DNA from: JADGHX01 sp037200125
GTDB lineage: Bacteria; Pseudomonadota; Gammaproteobacteria; Steroidobacterales; Steroidobacteraceae
DNA: 64,000 bases
Reading direction: 5' to 3'
Assembly: GCA_037200125.1 (NCBI GenBank)
Contig: JBBCGS010000003.1
Coordinates: forward strand, 744,001 to 808,000
This document shows, one piece after another, positions 29,679 to 37,614 of the stretch. The translations under genes were made by a program, and so were the position numbers. The notes beneath the pieces are model-generated. The model saw nothing but the letters and a program-made list of their open reading frames with translations. It made no database searches and was not told the origin of the DNA. The stretch's first letter is position 1, and each line of letters starts with the position of its first letter.

Positions 29679-29933
29679 ATGGAGCCGATCGTACAAGCAC
29701 TCATCGTCGCGATACTGGTCATCGCCAGCGCGGTGTTGGCGACCTGGCGCCTGATGCCTGCCCGAGCGAAATTGCGCGTGCTCGATAGCGTGAAGCCGGC
29801 CGATGGGAATGCCGTGGGAGGCTGGTTGTTGCGCCTTCGAAGAGGTGTGCTGGCCGAGCTGACTCACGGCTGCGGAAGCTGCTCGCAGGCTTCGGACCAC
29901 GTACAGAAGCACGCCGCGCCGAAGCGCTCCTAG
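29679..29933 (+). CDS. Small single-pass membrane protein with CGSC motif (DUF6587-like), FeoB-associated
   Basis: An 84-residue protein with one N-terminal membrane helix (residues about 4-24, IVQALIVAILVIASAVLATW) and a short cytoplasmic or periplasmic tail bearing THGCGSCSQ near residue 66. Small Cys-containing membrane proteins next to FeoB (FeoC/FeoD-like or DUF6587) are common and may assist iron transfer, but no mechanism is established. The ATG is 1 base past the feoB stop, so it belongs to the feo operon. It ends 3 bases before the convergent GNAT stop. Confidence 0.75.
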   Translation: MEPIVQALIVAILVIASAVLATWRLMPARAKLRVLDSVKPADGNAVGGWLLRLRRGVLAELTHGCGSCSQASDHVQKHAAPKRS

Positions 29934-29936
29934 CGC

Positions 29937-30467
29937 TCAGCGGCGGGTTGGGGCGCCCGACTGGAACATCTGGCGCACCTCGCCGTTCACGATGCGCTCC
30001 TGGTAATTGCCCTGCGTGTAGAGCGCGACCACGCGCCTCCAGAAGCTCACCGCCGCAGGGTTGCGCAGGTATTCGGTAATTTCCCAGCGCCCGGCAAACC
30101 GATTGAAGATGAGTTGCACGGCCGTGCGGCCTATTCCCAGGCGCCGCTGCGAACGGGCGATGAAGAACTCGGCCATTCGGAAGTCCACCGGCGGCCGACC
30201 CAGTTGCGGCGTGCCCCCGCGGGCCACCATCGCGAAACCCACGGGCTTGGAGTTCTTCACGATCGCCAGCACGAACGCGGTCGAATCGGAGAACCAGCGC
30301 GTGATCTGGTCCGGCTCCCGATGCCCCACTTCGCCGAGCACGGGAAAGATGCCGGTGTTGAGCGGCGCGAGATCGTCCAGGTAATTGCGATAGACGCTCT
30401 CGATCCACAGCCGGTCGCTGTCGGAAGCGCGCGCATCGCGAACACTGACGGTCACGGTCGAATCCAC
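29937..30467 (-). CDS. GNAT family N-acetyltransferase
   Basis: Acetyl-CoA-dependent acyltransferase of unknown substrate. The acetyl-CoA binding signature RSQRRLGIGRTAVQLIF (Q/RxxGxG/A type) lies at about residues 107-123, preceded by the beta strand VGFAMVARGG and followed by YLRNPAAVSFWRRV, typical of the fold. The GTG at 30467 is preferred because AGGGGA lies 8 bases upstream; a TTG two codons earlier sits too close to that site. The product has 176 residues. It is a monocistronic gene convergent with the feo operon. Confidence 0.85.
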   Translation of the reverse strand: MDSTVTVSVRDARASDSDRLWIESVYRNYLDDLAPLNTGIFPVLGEVGHREPDQITRWFSDSTAFVLAIVKNSKPVGFAMVARGGTPQLGRPPVDFRMAEFFIARSQRRLGIGRTAVQLIFNRFAGRWEITEYLRNPAAVSFWRRVVALYTQGNYQERIVNGEVRQMFQSGAPTRR

Positions 30468-30527
30468 GGCCAACTTCCCCTGACGATACCAGCGCCTTTC
30501 AAAAAGACGCGCCCCCTCTAAAACGAC

Positions 30528-30563
30528 ACGGCCCGGACAGGGCCTTCGCTCTGTCCGGGCCGT
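30528..30563 (-). terminator. Intrinsic terminator after the Ala/Pro-rich lipoprotein gene
   Basis: A perfect 13-base stem (ACGGCCCGGACAG with CTGTCCGGGCCGT) has a 10-base loop and on the minus strand is followed by GTCGTTTTAGA. It lies 56 bases past the lipoprotein stop and 61 bases before the GNAT start. Confidence 0.85.
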
Positions 30564-30618
30564 TGGAGCCTCTCAGGCTCGAAGCAGTATCGGTGAGCCT
30601 GTGCGGCCCACCCGATAC

Positions 30619-30858
30619 TTACTGCTTCGGCGCCTCGGCCGGCGGAGCAGCGGCACCTTCGGCCGGAGCAGCGCCTTCGGCGGCCGGAGCAGCGGGAGCG
30701 GCATCGGCCGGAGCAGCAGCGGCGCCATCGGCCGGAGCGGCAGGGGCTTCAGCAGCAGGCGCGGCAGGGGCCGCTTCAGGAGCGGCCGCTTCCTGCTTCG
30801 CGCAGGCAGTGAGCATCAGCGCGGCAACAATGGCGCTAAGAGCAAGTTTAGTGTTCAT
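30619..30858 (-). CDS. Small Ala/Pro-rich lipoprotein
   Basis: A 79-residue protein with a lipoprotein signal peptide ending LMLTAC (Cys19). The mature part is almost entirely Ala, Pro, Glu and Gly with a few Asp and Gln, organised in degenerate APAAEGAAP-type units. It is probably an unstructured envelope linker or tethered peptide. No family-level function can be assigned. The DNA shows the repeat as recurring GGCCGGAGCAGC-like blocks on the plus strand. A strong terminator follows, and a putative promoter lies about 95 bases upstream. Confidence 0.75.
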   Translation of the reverse strand: MNTKLALSAIVAALMLTACAKQEAAAPEAAPAAPAAEAPAAPADGAAAAPADAAPAAPAAEGAAPAEGAAAPPAEAPKQ

Positions 30859-30953
30859 CGTCGATACCCCGAGAAGCAGTGGTGAGAAAAACTGTTTGAA
30901 GAGACCTGTTAGCGAGTGCGGATTTTTTCGAATCGCACAACGCGCGGCGTGGG

Positions 30954-30982
30954 ATTCTATAGACAGATTTGGAGTTTTGAAA
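30954..30982 (-). promoter_or_regulatory. Putative promoter for the Ala/Pro-rich lipoprotein gene
   Basis: On the minus strand TTTCAA (30982-30977) and TAGAAT (30959-30954) are separated by exactly 17 bases in an AT-rich patch. The predicted start leaves a leader of about 90 bases. The -35 is weak, so this is tentative. Confidence 0.4.
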
Positions 30983-31072
30983 CATCCGTCTTAGCTTATG
31001 TCGGCTCAAAACGACAGGGCGGCACGTCTACAATCGCAGGCCGATACACTGCAAATCGCGAGGAAAACCCGG

Positions 31073-32416
31073 ATGTCGAGTTGCGCGGAAGACCTTGAAG
31101 GCACCTATGCCGCCCACCTCGATGCAGTCGTTCGCCGCACCTCGCGCGCGCTGGAATCAGCGGGTTTCTCCAGTCTGCTGGTGCATTCGGGCAGCGCGCC
31201 GATGGTCTTCGCGGACGACCAGCACTATCCGTTCCGGGTGAATGCCCCCTTCAAGCTCTGGGCGCCACTCACGGACGTGCCCGACTGCTTCGTCTATTTC
31301 GAGCCGGGCCGCAAGCCGCGCATGCTATTCCACCATCCACGCGACTATTGGCATAAGCCCGCGGATCCGCCGGGTTCGTTCTGGACACGCCATTTCGAGC
31401 TGCACGCGGTGTCCGACCGCGCCACGGCCCGAACACTGCTGCCCGAAAACCTGACCCGGACCGCATATATCGGCGAAGCCCTGCCCGAGCTCGAAACCTG
31501 GGGCATCGGCGCGGTAAACCCTGAAGCCCTCGTCACCCGGCTGGACTTTGATCGTGCGGCCAAGACGCCCTACGAGCTCGCCTGCCTGCGCGAAGCGAGC
31601 CGACTCGGTGCACTCGGGCACATCGCCGCCCGCAAAGCGTTCGAAGCAGGCAAGTCGGAATACGACATCGAGCTCGCCTTCCTCGAAGCCTGCGGCTTGC
31701 GCGAGCAGGAGCTGCCGTACAACCCCATCATCGCGCTCAATGCGGGGGCGGCGGTTCTGCACTATCAAGTGCTGGAACGGCGTGCGCCGTCCGAACGGCA
31801 CTCGATGCTGATCGATGCGGGCGCGGATTTCGCGGGCTACGCGAGCGACATCACGCGCACGTATTCAGCCGCCGACGCGGACTTCGCGAAGCTCGTGAGC
31901 GAAATGGATCACGTGCAGCAGTCCCTCTGCGCCAGCGTGCGCGCGGGTGTGGACTGGCGCGACGTGCACATTTCTTCCCATCGACTGATCGCGGAGGTGT
32001 TGCACGACGCGGGCATCATCAACTGCGAGGCCGATCAAGCCGTGGAGACGGGACTCTCCAGCGTGTTCCTGCCTCATGGGCTCGGGCACTTGCTCGGCTT
32101 GCAGGTACACGACGTCGGCGGGCTGCAGAAGACACCGGAAGGCGGGAGCATTCCGCGACCGGAAGGCCACCCTTACCTGCGGCTGACGCGAGTGCTCGAA
32201 GAGAACTTCGTCGTGACGATGGAGCCGGGGCTGTACTTCATCGATCAGCTGCTGGATCAGGCACGCGGCGACCATCGCGGCGCCAAGATCGATTGGGCGC
32301 GCGTCGAGCAGTTCCGGCGCTTCGGCGGCATCCGCATCGAAGACAACCTGGCCGTCACCGCGGGAGGTTGCGAGAACCTCACGCGGGATGCGTTCGCGGA
32401 CGCCACGACGAACTGA
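31073..32416 (+). CDS. pepQ: Xaa-Pro dipeptidase
   Basis: Metal-dependent prolidase that cleaves Xaa-Pro dipeptides. The C-terminal pita-bread domain retains the metal ligands: Asp in MLIDAGADFAGY and SDITRTYS, His in PHGLGHLLGLQVHDVGG, Glu in VTMEPGLYF and Glu in GGIRIEDNLAV. The 447-residue product matches E. coli PepQ (443). The ATG at 31073 is chosen for the GAGGAAA about 10 bases upstream; an earlier in-frame start at 30998 would add non-conserved sequence. It appears monocistronic, divergent from the lipoprotein gene and convergent with mscL. Confidence 0.95.
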   Translation: MSSCAEDLEGTYAAHLDAVVRRTSRALESAGFSSLLVHSGSAPMVFADDQHYPFRVNAPFKLWAPLTDVPDCFVYFEPGRKPRMLFHHPRDYWHKPADPPGSFWTRHFELHAVSDRATARTLLPENLTRTAYIGEALPELETWGIGAVNPEALVTRLDFDRAAKTPYELACLREASRLGALGHIAARKAFEAGKSEYDIELAFLEACGLREQELPYNPIIALNAGAAVLHYQVLERRAPSERHSMLIDAGADFAGYASDITRTYSAADADFAKLVSEMDHVQQSLCASVRAGVDWRDVHISSHRLIAEVLHDAGIINCEADQAVETGLSSVFLPHGLGHLLGLQVHDVGGLQKTPEGGSIPRPEGHPYLRLTRVLEENFVVTMEPGLYFIDQLLDQARGDHRGAKIDWARVEQFRRFGGIRIEDNLAVTAGGCENLTRDAFADATTN

Positions 32417-32469
32417 GCGCGAAAGGCCGGACGCTGCGCAGCGGCGACCCTTCGCCTGGAAACGGAACG

Positions 32470-32871
32470 CTACTTCCTCGCGAGCAGGTCGCGAATTTCG
32501 GTGAGCAGCTGCTCTTCCTTCGACGGCGGCGGAGGCGGCGCGCTCGCCGACGGCGGCGGCGGGCGCTTCAGCGCGTTGATGCCCTTGATCACGATGAAGA
32601 GCGCCAGCGCGATGATGACGAACTCGAAGATCGTCTGCAGGAACACGCCGTACTTGAGCAGCACCGCCTTGCCGTCAGCCCCGGTGGCGAGGTTGGCTGC
32701 GTACTCCTTGAAATCAACGCCGCCGATAGCGAGACCGAGCGGCGGCATGATGACGTCGGCGACAAGCGAGCTGACGATCTTGCCGAAGGCGGCGCCGATC
32801 ACGACACCGACCGCGAGGTCGATGACGTTGCCTTTCATCGCAAATTCTTTGAACTCTGTGCCCAGGCCCAT
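32470..32871 (-). CDS. mscL: Large-conductance mechanosensitive channel
   Basis: Inner-membrane channel that opens under extreme turgor to release solutes. The first helix FKEFAMKGNVIDLAVGVVIG and glycine-rich pore segment, then TM2 (IFEFVIIALALFIVIKGIN) and a C-terminal cytoplasmic bundle (KEEQLLTEIRDLLARK) are all present. A Pro-rich insert (PPPPSASAPPPPPS) precedes the bundle. From the ATG at 32871 the product has 133 residues; GGGGAG lies 6-7 bases upstream, which favours it over a start 12 codons earlier. Confidence 0.95.
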   Translation of the reverse strand: MGLGTEFKEFAMKGNVIDLAVGVVIGAAFGKIVSSLVADVIMPPLGLAIGGVDFKEYAANLATGADGKAVLLKYGVFLQTIFEFVIIALALFIVIKGINALKRPPPPSASAPPPPPSKEEQLLTEIRDLLARK

Positions 32872-32989
32872 GGCGATCTCCCCGAACGTTGTTCTTGGTG
32901 AGCGCATTGCTTGCGCCCCGGGGCGAGCCTACGGAAACAGTGTTACGGGCGCAAATCGCAACTCGTTTCCAATTCGAGGCGGGTCCGCA

Positions 32990-33983
32990 TCAGAACTGCG
33001 CACTGGCTGCCCGCAGGCCGGGAGGCAGATCTTCAGCGTTCAGTGCGTCGAGATAACGTTTGTAGGCGAAAACGCGATCACGAGCGCGACCAGTCGTTTC
33101 GCGCACGATTCCGAGTCTTTCCAGCTCACGCAGGGCCTGACCAATGGTGGGTGCCGTAAGACCGGTGGCCGCCCTGATCGTGGCGACCGTCGAGAGGGGT
33201 TTCTTCTGTAGCGCTTCCTGTATCAAGAGTACCGTGGGGGCCAGCCGCCCGATGCCGCGCACCGCGATTCGGTCTTGCTCAAACACAGCGGCGATGCGCT
33301 TGCCAGTCGCAACCGCCTGCTCGGCGCTTACACGTATGGCTGTCGCGAAGAACTCGAGCCAACTCTCGAAGTCGCCGGTTTCACGAACGGCGTTGAGCTG
33401 GGCGTAGTACTGCGCTCTATGTTGCTTGAGATAAAGACTGGGATAGAGAAGAGGCTCTCTCAGCACTCCGTCATGGCAAAGGATGAGCGTGACCAAGAGG
33501 CGTCCGATGCGCCCGTTGCCGTCGAGGAATGGATGGATCGTTTCGAATTGCAGGTGTGCGAGCGCGGCCTTTTCAACTGTAGGCACGTCCGAATGCAGGA
33601 ACTGCTCGAGTGACGCCATGGAAGCGCCGACATCCCGCGGCGGTGGCGGCACAAATGCCGCATTACCCGGGCGCGAACCCCCGATCCAATTCTGGGAGGT
33701 GCGGAACTCGCCCGGTGATTTCTCCGCGCCACGTCCGTCGGTAAGCCTTGCGAACGTATGAGTAGAGCAGGAGATTGGCGTCTGGCAGGGCTCCGGCCGC
33801 ACCGTCGAGGCGTCCGAGAGCAACGAGCCCCGCATCGAGAGCCTTCCGCACAGAACCGCTCAGATCCAGGGCTGGCACCGGCGGAAGGGGGCCCGGAATA
33901 AATGCCCGGACCTCTTCTCCGCTGTCGTTCGAGACGACATATCGGCCAACGTTTTGACGCCTCAAACGACCCCCCGCCTGCAC
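32990..33983 (-). pseudogene. fic-family AMP-transferase gene with internal deletion and frame change
   Basis: Remnant of a Fic/DOC adenylyltransferase with a C-terminal winged-helix domain. The N-terminal part (GRYVVSNDSGEEVRAFIPG ... LLLYSYVRK) runs in one frame to about 33740. The rest (LTDGRGAEKSPGEFRTSQNW ... HPFLDGNGRIGRLL ... TTGRARDRVFAYKRYLDAL) is in another. Family members carry about 60-70 residues between these parts, including the (S/T)xxxE(G/N) inhibitory helix (typically SSQIEGTQ) that clamps the active site. That stretch is absent. The catalytic motif is intact, so an internally started fragment would be an unrestrained Fic domain. A dead gene is the simplest reading. Surrounding DNA at 33984-34080 is AT-rich, suggesting an acquired segment. 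Confidence 0.8.
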
Positions 33984-34075
33984 GCCCGAATATTCCGATG
34001 CTGGCGCTATTTAAGCAAAGGCATCATTTCTTTAATAGGATCGAGGCTTAATAAATAAATTTAATGCTGGCTCCC

Positions 34076-34107
34076 GAAACGAAGCGGGCCCCAGAGGGGC
34101 CCGCTTC
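34076..34107 (-). terminator. Terminator-like hairpin after rplQ
   Basis: A perfect 12-base stem (GAAGCGGGCCCC with GGGGCCCGCTTC, loop TCT on the minus strand) is followed by GTTTC only, so the U-tract is weak. It lies 24 bases past the rplQ stop and is the likely end of the alpha operon. Confidence 0.6.
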
Positions 34108-34131
34108 ACGATCACTGCAAAGAAGCCCGCC

Positions 34132-34611
34132 TCAGGCGGCGGCCTTCTTTTTCTTCTTCGGAGCGGCCTCGGCGGCGGACGCGCTCTTCGCTTTCTTCTT
34201 CGCGGTCTTCTTCTTGGCACCGGCCTCGTCGGCAGGCTGGTCGGCCGTGGCGGCCGGGCCGTCCACGAGCTGCATCAGCGCCATCGGGGCGGAGTCACCC
34301 GCGCGCGGGGCCAGGTGCAGGATGCGCGTGTAGCCACCTGGGCGGGCCTTGAAGCGGGGACCGAGATCCTCGAACAGCTTGGTAACCACATCGCTGTCGC
34401 GCAGGCGGGAGAACGCCACGCGGCGGCTGGCCTCGCTGTCCTTCTTGGCGAGCGTGATGAGCGGCTCGACGACGCGGCGAAGCTCTTTGGCCTTCGGCAG
34501 CGTGGTGCGAATGGTCTCGTGACGGAGGAGCGAGACGCTCATGTTCCGCAGCATCGCGTGCCGGTGAGGGGCATTACGCGAGAGCTGGCGGCCGGAAAGC
34601 TGATGACGCAT
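34132..34611 (-). CDS. rplQ: 50S ribosomal protein L17
   Basis: Late-assembling large-subunit protein near the tunnel exit. The core starts MRHQLSGRQLSRNAPHRHAM and runs through RHETIRTTLPKAKELRRVVE and FKARPGGYTRILHLAPRAGD to about residue 120. The total of 159 residues exceeds the usual about 127 because of a Lys/Ala-rich tail (AAEAAPKKKKKAAA). It is the last gene of the alpha operon, 106 bases after rpoA. Confidence 0.97.
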   Translation of the reverse strand: MRHQLSGRQLSRNAPHRHAMLRNMSVSLLRHETIRTTLPKAKELRRVVEPLITLAKKDSEASRRVAFSRLRDSDVVTKLFEDLGPRFKARPGGYTRILHLAPRAGDSAPMALMQLVDGPAATADQPADEAGAKKKTAKKKAKSASAAEAAPKKKKKAAA

Positions 34612-34717
34612 GTTCGAAAACCCTTAAAGATCAAACCGAATCGTTTCCGCAAGTGAAGACACTCCACTTGTGGAGACGTCGAGGCGCGCGCGGTGGCCGC
34701 CGCGCGCGCCTCTCGTG

Positions 34718-35722
34718 TTACATCACGTCGCGTTCTTCGTCGTGCTTCAGGCCCTGGGGCGGCCAGCCTTCGAGCCGCATGCCGAGCATGAGGCCGTGGC
34801 TCTGGAGCACTTCCTTGATCTCGGTGAGCGACTTCTTGCCGAGATTCGGCGTCCGCAGCAGCTCGACTTCCGTCCGCTGCACGAGATCACCGATGTAGTG
34901 AATGTTTTCCGCCTTGAGGCAGTTCGCCGAGCGCACGGTGAGCTCGAGCTCGTCGACCGGACGCAACAGGATCGGATCGAACTGCATCTCGGAGACCTTC
35001 TGCGAGGCTTCTTCCTCGCCCTGCAGGTCCACGAACACCGACAGCTGGTCCTTGAGGATGCTGCCGGCGCGGCGGATGGCTTCTTCCGCGTCGATCGTGC
35101 CGTTGGTCTCGATGTCGATGACCAGCTTGTCGAGATCGGTGCGCTGCTCGACGCGGGCCGCGTCCACGGAGTACGTGACGCGACGGACGGGCGAGAACGA
35201 CGCATCGAGCTGCAGGCGGCCGATCGGGCGAGTCTGCTCCTCGAACGCGGCGCGCTGCACGGCCGGACGGTAACCGCGGCCACGCTCGACGCGCAGGGTC
35301 ATGTTGAGCTCGCCGGCCTTGGTCAGGTTGGCGATCACGAGCTCGGGGTTCACGACTTCGATGTCGTGGTCGGTCTGGATGTCGCCCGCCAGCACCGGGC
35401 CGGGGCCCTTCTTGTGGAGGCGCAGCTCGGCGCTGTCACGCGTGTGCATGCGGAGCGCGACGAGCTTCAGGTTGAGCAGGATGTCGACGACGTCTTCCTG
35501 GACGCCTTCGATGCTCGTGTATTCGTGCAGCACGCCGTCGATCTCGACTTCCGTGATGGCGCTGCCAGGCATGGAGGAGAGCAATACGCGGCGGAGGGCG
35601 TTACCGAGCGTATGGCCGAAACCGCGCTCGAACGGCTCGATGACCACGCGCGCCTGGCGCGGAGCGACGGGCTGCACCTTCACCACTCGGGGCTTCAAGA
35701 ACTCTACGACTGAACCCTGCAT
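34718..35722 (-). CDS. rpoA: RNA polymerase alpha subunit
   Basis: Scaffold of RNA polymerase assembly and target of activators and UP elements. The N-terminal domain (VVIEPFERGFGHTLGNALRR) and C-terminal domain with the DNA-contact segment VRSANCLKAENIHYIGDLV are complete. It is 334 residues against 329 in E. coli. It is separated from rpsD by an unusually long 135-base gap that contains two hairpins, described separately. Confidence 0.98.
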   Translation of the reverse strand: MQGSVVEFLKPRVVKVQPVAPRQARVVIEPFERGFGHTLGNALRRVLLSSMPGSAITEVEIDGVLHEYTSIEGVQEDVVDILLNLKLVALRMHTRDSAELRLHKKGPGPVLAGDIQTDHDIEVVNPELVIANLTKAGELNMTLRVERGRGYRPAVQRAAFEEQTRPIGRLQLDASFSPVRRVTYSVDAARVEQRTDLDKLVIDIETNGTIDAEEAIRRAGSILKDQLSVFVDLQGEEEASQKVSEMQFDPILLRPVDELELTVRSANCLKAENIHYIGDLVQRTEVELLRTPNLGKKSLTEIKEVLQSHGLMLGMRLEGWPPQGLKHDEERDVM

Positions 35723-35762
35723 TTCACGCTCACCTTGCCAGCTGGTCGGCCGGCGTCTGGGG

Positions 35763-35843
35763 GCGGGGTTGGAGACCCCGCGCTCGTGATCTTTCGATGA
35801 CGAACAAAGCGAAGCGCCCCGGCGTGAGCCGCAGCGCTTCGCT
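35763..35843 (-). other. Two hairpins in the rpsD-rpoA intergenic region
   Basis: Reading on the minus strand, first AGCGAAGCGC (35843-35834) pairs with GCGCTTCGCT (35817-35808) around a 16-base loop and is followed by TTGTTCG. Then GCGGGGT (35781-35775) pairs with ACCCCGC (35769-35763). These may stabilise the message or partially terminate or process it, adjusting polymerase subunit levels relative to ribosomal proteins. The structures are seen; the role is inferred. Confidence 0.5.
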
Positions 35844-35857
35844 CAAATCAGAAAAAA

Positions 35858-36481
35858 TTACTTCGAATACAACTCTACGACGAGGTTCTCGTTGATGTCG
35901 GGGAGGATGTCATCCCGCGCCGGCACCTGCTTGAACACGCCACGAAATTCCTTGTCGTTCACTTCCACCCACTCGGGGAAGCCGACCTGCTGGGCCACCG
36001 TCAGCGCGCCCGCGATGCGCAGCTGCTTGCGCGACTTCTCGCGGATCTGCACGACGTCGCCGGCCTTCACCTGGTACGAGGCGATGGTCACGACCTGCTC
36101 GTTCACCACGATCGACTTGTGGCTGACCAGCTGGCGCGCTTCGGCACGCGTAGCCGCGAAACCCATGCGATACACGACGTTGTCGAGCCGGCACTCCAGC
36201 AGCTTCAGCAGGTTTTCCCCCGTGGAACCCTGGCGGCGCGCCGCTTCGGTGTAGTAGTTGCCGAACTGACGCTCGAGCACGCCGTACATGCGGCGCAGCT
36301 TCTGCTTCTCGCGCAGCTGCAGACCGTACTCGCTAAGTCGGGTCTTGCGCTCACCTTTCAAGCCGCCGGGCGGCACGGAGAGCTTACATTTGTTCTCGAG
36401 AGGCTTGATGCCGCTCTTCAGGAAGAGATCCGTGCCCTCGCGGCGAGCGAGCTTGCACGTGGGACCTAGGTAACGCGCCAT
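35858..36481 (-). CDS. rpsD: 30S ribosomal protein S4
   Basis: Primary 16S rRNA binder and, in E. coli, the translational repressor of the alpha operon. The start MARYLGPTCKLARREGTDLF and the S4 RNA-binding domain (LDNVVYRMGFAATRAEARQL, HKSIVVNEQ) are clear. It has 207 residues, the normal size. It lies 15 bases after rpsK. Confidence 0.98.
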   Translation of the reverse strand: MARYLGPTCKLARREGTDLFLKSGIKPLENKCKLSVPPGGLKGERKTRLSEYGLQLREKQKLRRMYGVLERQFGNYYTEAARRQGSTGENLLKLLECRLDNVVYRMGFAATRAEARQLVSHKSIVVNEQVVTIASYQVKAGDVVQIREKSRKQLRIAGALTVAQQVGFPEWVEVNDKEFRGVFKQVPARDDILPDINENLVVELYSK

Positions 36482-36496
36482 GAAGACTCCTGACCT

Positions 36497-36928
36497 TTAA
36501 ACGCGGCGCTTCTTGGGAGCGCGGCAGCCGTTGTGCGGGATCGGCGTGACGTCCGAGATGCTCGTGATCTTGAGCCCGGCGCTGTTGAGCGCGCGGACCG
36601 CCGATTCACGGCCGGGGCCCGGGCCACCGACGCGCACTTCCACGTTCTTCACACCGTGCTCCATCGCAGCCTTGCCCGCCTTCTCGGCGGCCACCTGCGC
36701 GGCGAACGGCGTGGACTTGCGGGAGCCGCGGAAACCGCAGCCACCCGACGTCGCCCACGACAGGGTATTCCCCTGCCGATCGGTGATCGTGATGATCGTG
36801 TTGTTGAAAGAAGCGTGAACGTGCGCGATCGCGTCGAGAACGTTCTTGCGCGTCTTCTTCGGCTTCTTGCCGCCGCCTGCAGCGGCGGCTGCGCCACCGC
36901 TCGAAGCCTGTGCTTTCTGATCAGCCAT
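36497..36928 (-). CDS. rpsK: 30S ribosomal protein S11
   Basis: Platform protein contacting the mRNA exit region. The conserved core is HVHASFNNTIITITDRQGN and GFRGSRKSTPFAAQVAAE, with the C-terminal PIPHNGCRAPKKRRV. It has 143 residues, about 14 more than E. coli, owing to an N-terminal Ala/Gly/Lys-rich segment (SSGGAAAAAGGGKKPKKTRK). It lies between rpsM (18 bases upstream) and rpsD. Confidence 0.97.
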   Translation of the reverse strand: MADQKAQASSGGAAAAAGGGKKPKKTRKNVLDAIAHVHASFNNTIITITDRQGNTLSWATSGGCGFRGSRKSTPFAAQVAAEKAGKAAMEHGVKNVEVRVGGPGPGRESAVRALNSAGLKITSISDVTPIPHNGCRAPKKRRV

Positions 36929-36946
36929 GATGCTACTTGTTCACCT

Positions 36947-37327
36947 TTAGGCCTTGCCCGGCGGAGCGTTGAGCTTGACCGCCTGTTTGCGCGGGCCCTT
37001 CCGGGTGCGCGCGTTGGTGCGCGTACGCTGGCCTCGCACCGGCAGGCCGCGCCGATGGCGCATGCCGCGATACGAGCCCAGGTCCATGAGGCGCTTGATG
37101 TTCATGGACACCTCGCGACGCAGGTCACCCTCGACGGGAAACTTCTGAATCAGCGAGCGAATCGTGTTGACCTCGACCTCGGTGAGATCCTTCACCTTGG
37201 TCGTGGGGTCGACGCCGGCGGCAACGCAGAGGTTGCGCGCACGGGAACGCCCGACGCCATAGATGTGGGTCAAGCCAACCCACAAGTGCTTGTTCATCGG
37301 GATGTTGATGCCGGCAATACGTGCCAT
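36947..37327 (-). CDS. rpsM: 30S ribosomal protein S13
   Basis: Head protein forming bridges to the 50S subunit and touching P-site tRNA. The start MARIAGINIPMNKHLWVGLT, the RGMRHRRGLPVRGQRTRTNA motif and a basic C-terminus are complete. It has 126 residues, slightly longer than 118. It opens the alpha part of the cluster, 92 bases after rpmJ. Confidence 0.97.
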   Translation of the reverse strand: MARIAGINIPMNKHLWVGLTHIYGVGRSRARNLCVAAGVDPTTKVKDLTEVEVNTIRSLIQKFPVEGDLRREVSMNIKRLMDLGSYRGMRHRRGLPVRGQRTRTNARTRKGPRKQAVKLNAPPGKA

Positions 37328-37419
37328 GTTTCTCTAGCCTCGCCGCAAATCAGGCGCCGAAAAAGCGCGCGATTGTACGGTAAATTCTCTTGGCCTGCAG
37401 ATCGTTAGCCATTGGCCTA

Positions 37420-37533
37420 CTAGCCTTGGCGCTGCTTGTGGCGCTGATCTGTGCAGATCACGAACACCACGCGACGCCGGCGGACGATCTTGCAGTTCTT
37501 GCAGATTTTCTTAACGGACGGACGAACCTTCAT
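37420..37533 (-). CDS. rpmJ: 50S ribosomal protein L36 (zinc-type)
   Basis: A 37-residue ribosomal protein, MKVRPSVKKICKNC at its start and HKQRQG at its end. Three cysteines and one histidine (CxxC, then C and H) show the zinc-binding form. It sits between secY and rpsM as in other gammaproteobacteria. A GGATCCTAT-like stretch precedes the ATG, with weak ribosome binding potential. Confidence 0.93.
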   Translation of the reverse strand: MKVRPSVKKICKNCKIVRRRRVVFVICTDQRHKQRQG

Positions 37534-37614
37534 AGGATCCTCATGGCCTGGGGCCAGGATTCAACGGCGCCGCGGCGGCCCCGTACAAACAGCTGCGCGC
37601 GACGCGCGCGGCAC

